From: RGIG1681 sp045596905
GTDB lineage: Bacteria > Bacillota > Clostridia > Christensenellales > UBA1242
Reading direction: 5' to 3'
DNA: 8,172 nt
NCBI GenBank assembly: GCA_045596905.1
Contig: JAZODG010000008.1
Coordinates: 1-8,172, forward strand
Shown here: positions 6,703 to 8,172 of the stretch, piece after piece
Numbering within the stretch: position 1 is the first letter of the stretch
Layout of the letters: every line of letters begins with the position of its first letter
The notes under the pieces: model-generated
What the model saw: the letters and a program-made list of their open reading frames with translations, nothing else
What the model was told of the DNA's origin: nothing
Database searches by the model: none
Position numbers and translations under genes: made by a program

Positions 6703-7287
6703 TTATGACAAAAGTGACTTTGTTGACAAATAATAATCTTTCACAATTTTATTAAATTTATCAGTGAGCCATTGTTCATTTTTGATTTGCATTGTGATAA
6801 ATTTTAATGACCAATTTTTTCTCTTTGTTGCAGCATAAATTTTATCAATGATTTTTTCAATTTTTCTAAAGATTGTTCTTGTGCTAACTTCATATTCAGT
6901 TGCAAGTTCTTCAGCTGTCCAGTTAAACAAAAATCTTCGCTCCATAAAAGTTCTCTCTTCTTCTGAAATTGAAGAAAAAAGATTTTTTGTTATCAGGTAG
7001 ATATTGAGAAGATTGTTTTTTCTTTCAGACAAATCAATGACCTTTTCAACCTGATTGTAGGTTGATTTTTCAGTGTAATAAATATCTGAGATAAAAGTTA
7101 AAGATGATGCTTGAATCTCAATGATTTTGTCAACAGCTTTGATGATCTCAGGAATGTTGTTGTAGGTTGATAAAAGAGTTTTTATCCAGAACTTCATTTT
7201 CTGTTCATCATTAAGCAAATTTAAGTATGATTTGAGTTCGGCATTTTCGATCTTTTTTTGATTTGTCATATTAGATTTTTGTTGCAT
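6703..7287 (-). CDS. Sigma-70 region 4-like helix-turn-helix regulator, probable late-gene activator
   Basis: A 194-residue protein. Residues 107-150 (SISEEERTFMERRF, then FNWTAEELATEYEVSTRTIFRKIEKI) follow the pattern of sigma-70 region 4 and the related phage regulators of the ArpU/RinA type: an 'EEER' helix, a first helix with A.EL, a turn and a recognition helix with STRT. The part before it (about 15-105) is helical, with IPEIIKAVDKIIEIQASS (45-62) and IDLSERKNNLLNIYLI (84-99), as seen in such phage late activators. Regions 2 and 3 of a true sigma factor are absent, so it more likely helps or redirects the host polymerase than replaces sigma. AAGGAG at 7298-7303 lies ten bases upstream of ATG, a slightly long spacing. 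It stands where a small terminase often stands, just before TerL, so a DNA-packaging role is the alternative. A target in the TerL promoter region is inferred only. Confidence 0.65.
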   Translation of the reverse strand: MQQKSNMTNQKKIENAELKSYLNLLNDEQKMKFWIKTLLSTYNNIPEIIKAVDKIIEIQASSLTFISDIYYTEKSTYNQVEKVIDLSERKNNLLNIYLITKNLFSSISEEERTFMERRFLFNWTAEELATEYEVSTRTIFRKIEKIIDKIYAATKRKNWSLKFITMQIKNEQWLTDKFNKIVKDYYLSTKSLLS

Positions 7288-7418
7288 TTATGCGTTTCTC
7301 CTTGATAAAATTTATGCTATTTTGTCGAAAGACACCTTCATTGTATGACTTCATTTTATAAAAAGACTTTTCTGCGTGACAAGAAAAATAAGGATTTGAA
7401 AAAATATGTGCATTTTGA

Positions 7419-7433
7419 CCAAAAATTTTTTGG
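7419..7433. repeat. AT-rich palindrome CCAAAAA-T-TTTTTGG
   Basis: A perfect 7-bp inverted repeat with a single central base. An RNA hairpin cannot close on one base, so this would act as a DNA site for a dimeric protein or as bent A-tract DNA. It lies about 130 bases upstream of the regulator start and about 260 bases upstream of the lipoprotein start. Confidence 0.4.
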
Positions 7434-7488
7434 CGTTTTTTGTTAATTTGTTATCACAATATTACTAAAATTGACGACTAATTTTTTG

Positions 7489-7530
7489 CGAATCAAATTA
7501 GATTCGTATTTTGCATGAATTGTTACGAAT
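7489..7530. promoter_or_regulatory. Cluster of three CGAAT half-sites, possible operator
   Basis: CGAATC (7489-7494) and GATTCG (7501-7506) form an inverted repeat with a six-base gap. A third copy at 7524-7530 (TACGAAT) makes a second, 7-bp inverted repeat with ATTCGTA at 7502-7508. The middle half-site can therefore pair with either neighbour. As DNA this resembles an operator with an extra half-site. As RNA it would offer two mutually exclusive hairpins, but no T-run follows, so a transcription attenuator is unlikely. It lies about 170 bases before the lipoprotein start. Confidence 0.4.
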
Positions 7531-7573
7531 AAATAACTTATTCTGTATTATTTTATTTTAATAACTAATAGAT

Positions 7574-7631
7574 TTTTTTTGATAAAAATGTCTCATAAAA
7601 TGCTTTCAATTTACTCCTTTTTTTGATAAAA
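7574..7631 (+). repeat. Direct repeat of TTTTTTTGATAAAA, 44 bases apart
   Basis: The 14-base word occurs at 7574-7587 and at 7618-7631. A shorter form, TTGATAAAA, also occurs at 7302-7310 beside the regulator's ribosome binding site. The 44-base offset is close to four helical turns, which would put both copies on one face of the DNA. The words are low in complexity, so chance is a fair explanation. Confidence 0.35.
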
Positions 7632-7696
7632 TAAGACACGGATATATTTATATATATTTTGCCCGTTTGTGGCAGACTAAAAACAAGGTGGAATTT

Positions 7697-8172
7697 ATGG
7701 ACAATTTACAAAAGAATTCAAAAAGAAATTTATTCAAGAAGATCCTTTCATCAGTCTTTTCGCTGGTGCTTGTCTTTGCGACAATCTTTTTGGCTGCATG
7801 TTCAAATAAAGCTGCAGCAAACACAGGCTATGACTCTTTTGGAAACTTAAGACTTGCATTGCCTAACATTGAATATTATGAAGAGAACTCTGCTGGTGAG
7901 CATAATAGCTTCACTGGTTCTTTCTATGTTCAAATGAACTATTACCAGAAAACTTATGACATTTCAGGAGCTACTGCTGATGCTTCAAAGGAGTTTGCTG
8001 ATGATATGGCTTATGACCAAACCGGTTATAGAGCTATCCTTTCATCATACAACAACAAGAAGTTGTCAGAATTGCCAAAATTGTCATTCCCTGACTATAC
8101 CTTCATTGTTGACGGCATGGTTTATCAGGTGCACGTTTATGTTAATACTTCAAAGATTCAGTTTAAGGCAAA
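7697..8172 (+). CDS. Lipoprotein, N-terminal part (gene runs off the window)
   Basis: The frame opens with ATG at 7697 and stays open for 158 codons to the window edge. AAGGTGG at 7685-7691, five bases upstream, supports this start. The N-terminus is a classic lipoprotein signal: KRNLFKK at 9-15, a hydrophobic core at about 17-31, and the lipobox LAAC at 32-35, so Cys35 should be lipidated and the protein held on the outer face of the membrane. The mature part starts SNKAAANTGYDSFGNL and then has mixed, Tyr-rich sequence with no domain I recognise. FPDYTFIVDGMVYQVHVYVNTS near 131-152 suggests a beta-rich fold. It uses more codons ending in C (ATC, TTC, AAC, TAC) than the phage genes to its left, which suggests a different history, such as a resident host gene. 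Function unknown. Confidence 0.85.
   Translation, partial: MDNLQKNSKRNLFKKILSSVFSLVLVFATIFLAACSNKAAANTGYDSFGNLRLALPNIEYYEENSAGEHNSFTGSFYVQMNYYQKTYDISGATADASKEFADDMAYDQTGYRAILSSYNNKKLSELPKLSFPDYTFIVDGMVYQVHVYVNTSKIQFKA

Larger units (their letters stand above)
1..7287 (-). mobile_element. Prophage or phage late region (packaging and head module)
   Basis: TerL, a small-terminase-like protein, portal, scaffold and major capsid follow one another on the minus strand with almost no spacing, which is the standard head module of a tailed double-stranded DNA phage. A sigma-like regulator in the same direction lies upstream. All the core genes are full length with intact active-site motifs, so nothing shows decay. 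Neither end of the element can be placed: the left end leaves the window inside a further gene, and the right limit at 7287 is only the last gene that looks phage-like. No integrase or attachment repeat is visible, so an integrated prophage and a free phage contig cannot be told apart here. Confidence 0.8.
7288..7696. other. Gene-free, repeat-rich intergenic region
   Basis: About 400 bases divide the leftward regulator from the rightward lipoprotein, so promoters for both should be here. No credible open frame, tRNA or CRISPR repeat is present. Visible structure includes a tiny hairpin TGTC-GAAA-GACA (7323-7334), a palindrome at 7419-7433, a half-site cluster at 7489-7530 and a direct repeat at 7574-7631. 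Possible promoter parts for the lipoprotein are TTGATA (7623-7628) and TATATT (7643-7648 and 7653-7658), but no pair has a normal 16-18 base spacer. For the regulator, TACAAT on the minus strand (7345-7340) is a possible -10 without a convincing -35. The length and symmetry fit a regulatory region or an element boundary. Nothing proves either. Confidence 0.5.

Noticed and set aside
6706..6721. ACAAA...TTTGT repeat just after the SH3 stop, considered as a bidirectional terminator
   Set aside because: The stem is five AT-rich pairs with no T-run on either strand.
7181..7195. TTATCCAGA on the plus strand as a further DnaA box
   Set aside because: It deviates from consensus, lies inside the regulator gene and stands alone.
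7323..7334. TGTC-GAAA-GACA mini-hairpin
   Set aside because: The stem is only four pairs and cannot be extended, with no T-run, so it is not credible as a terminator.
7659..7850. 63-codon plus-strand frame overlapping the lipoprotein start
   Set aside because: It is out of frame with the lipoprotein, which has the ribosome binding site, signal peptide and lipobox and stays open to the window edge.
1..8172. CRISPR array, tRNA or rRNA gene, retron, toxin-antitoxin pair or known defence system
   Set aside because: I looked for regularly spaced repeats, cloverleaf-like sequence, reverse-transcriptase motifs and small paired genes and saw none.

Overview
This AT-rich window carries the packaging and head genes of a tailed phage (prophage or phage contig), all on the minus strand, next to two membrane- or envelope-associated genes on the plus strand. 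Genes end at TAA and TGA, and tryptophan is encoded by TGG, so the standard bacterial code fits. The AGGAG-type ribosome binding sites, low GC and the form of the lipoprotein signal suggest a low-GC Firmicutes-like host, probably an uncultured clostridial or related gut lineage. That host assignment is inferred from style, not from a marker gene.

Read on the minus strand from right to left, the phage block runs: a sigma-like helix-turn-helix regulator (7287-6703), then after an interrupting plus-strand gene the large terminase (5694-4267), a small protein resembling the C-terminal part of a small terminase (4270-3854), a portal of the P22-like type (3830-1851), a scaffolding protein (1849-1271), and an HK97-fold major capsid protein (1255-71). 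After a strong 12-bp hairpin there is the first part of a further gene (from 21, leaving the window at 1). TerL and the small protein overlap by ATGA, and portal and scaffold are one base apart, so this is a compact late operon. Scaffold, capsid and the last partial gene have clear ribosome binding sites. TerL, the small protein and the portal do not, which fits a head operon tuned for much more capsid than terminase.

Two plus-strand genes break the pattern. One (5760-6701) encodes an exported SH3-like protein with one C-terminal membrane anchor, diverging from TerL and ending one base before the regulator's convergent stop. It looks like a moron or cargo gene set into the packaging module. 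The other (7697 to the window end) is the first 158 codons of a lipoprotein. It uses more C-ending codons than the phage block, and could be a host gene beyond the prophage edge or a cargo gene. Between the regulator and the lipoprotein lie about 400 bases without a gene, rich in inverted and direct repeats, including three copies of a CGAAT-type half-site.

No integrase, lysis gene, tail gene, tRNA, rRNA, CRISPR array or attachment site is visible. The points most worth checking are the small-terminase-like gene downstream of TerL with an Asn-rich insert, the two perfect DnaA-box sequences facing each other in the post-capsid hairpin, the SH3 membrane protein inside the late region, and the repeat-dense intergenic stretch.
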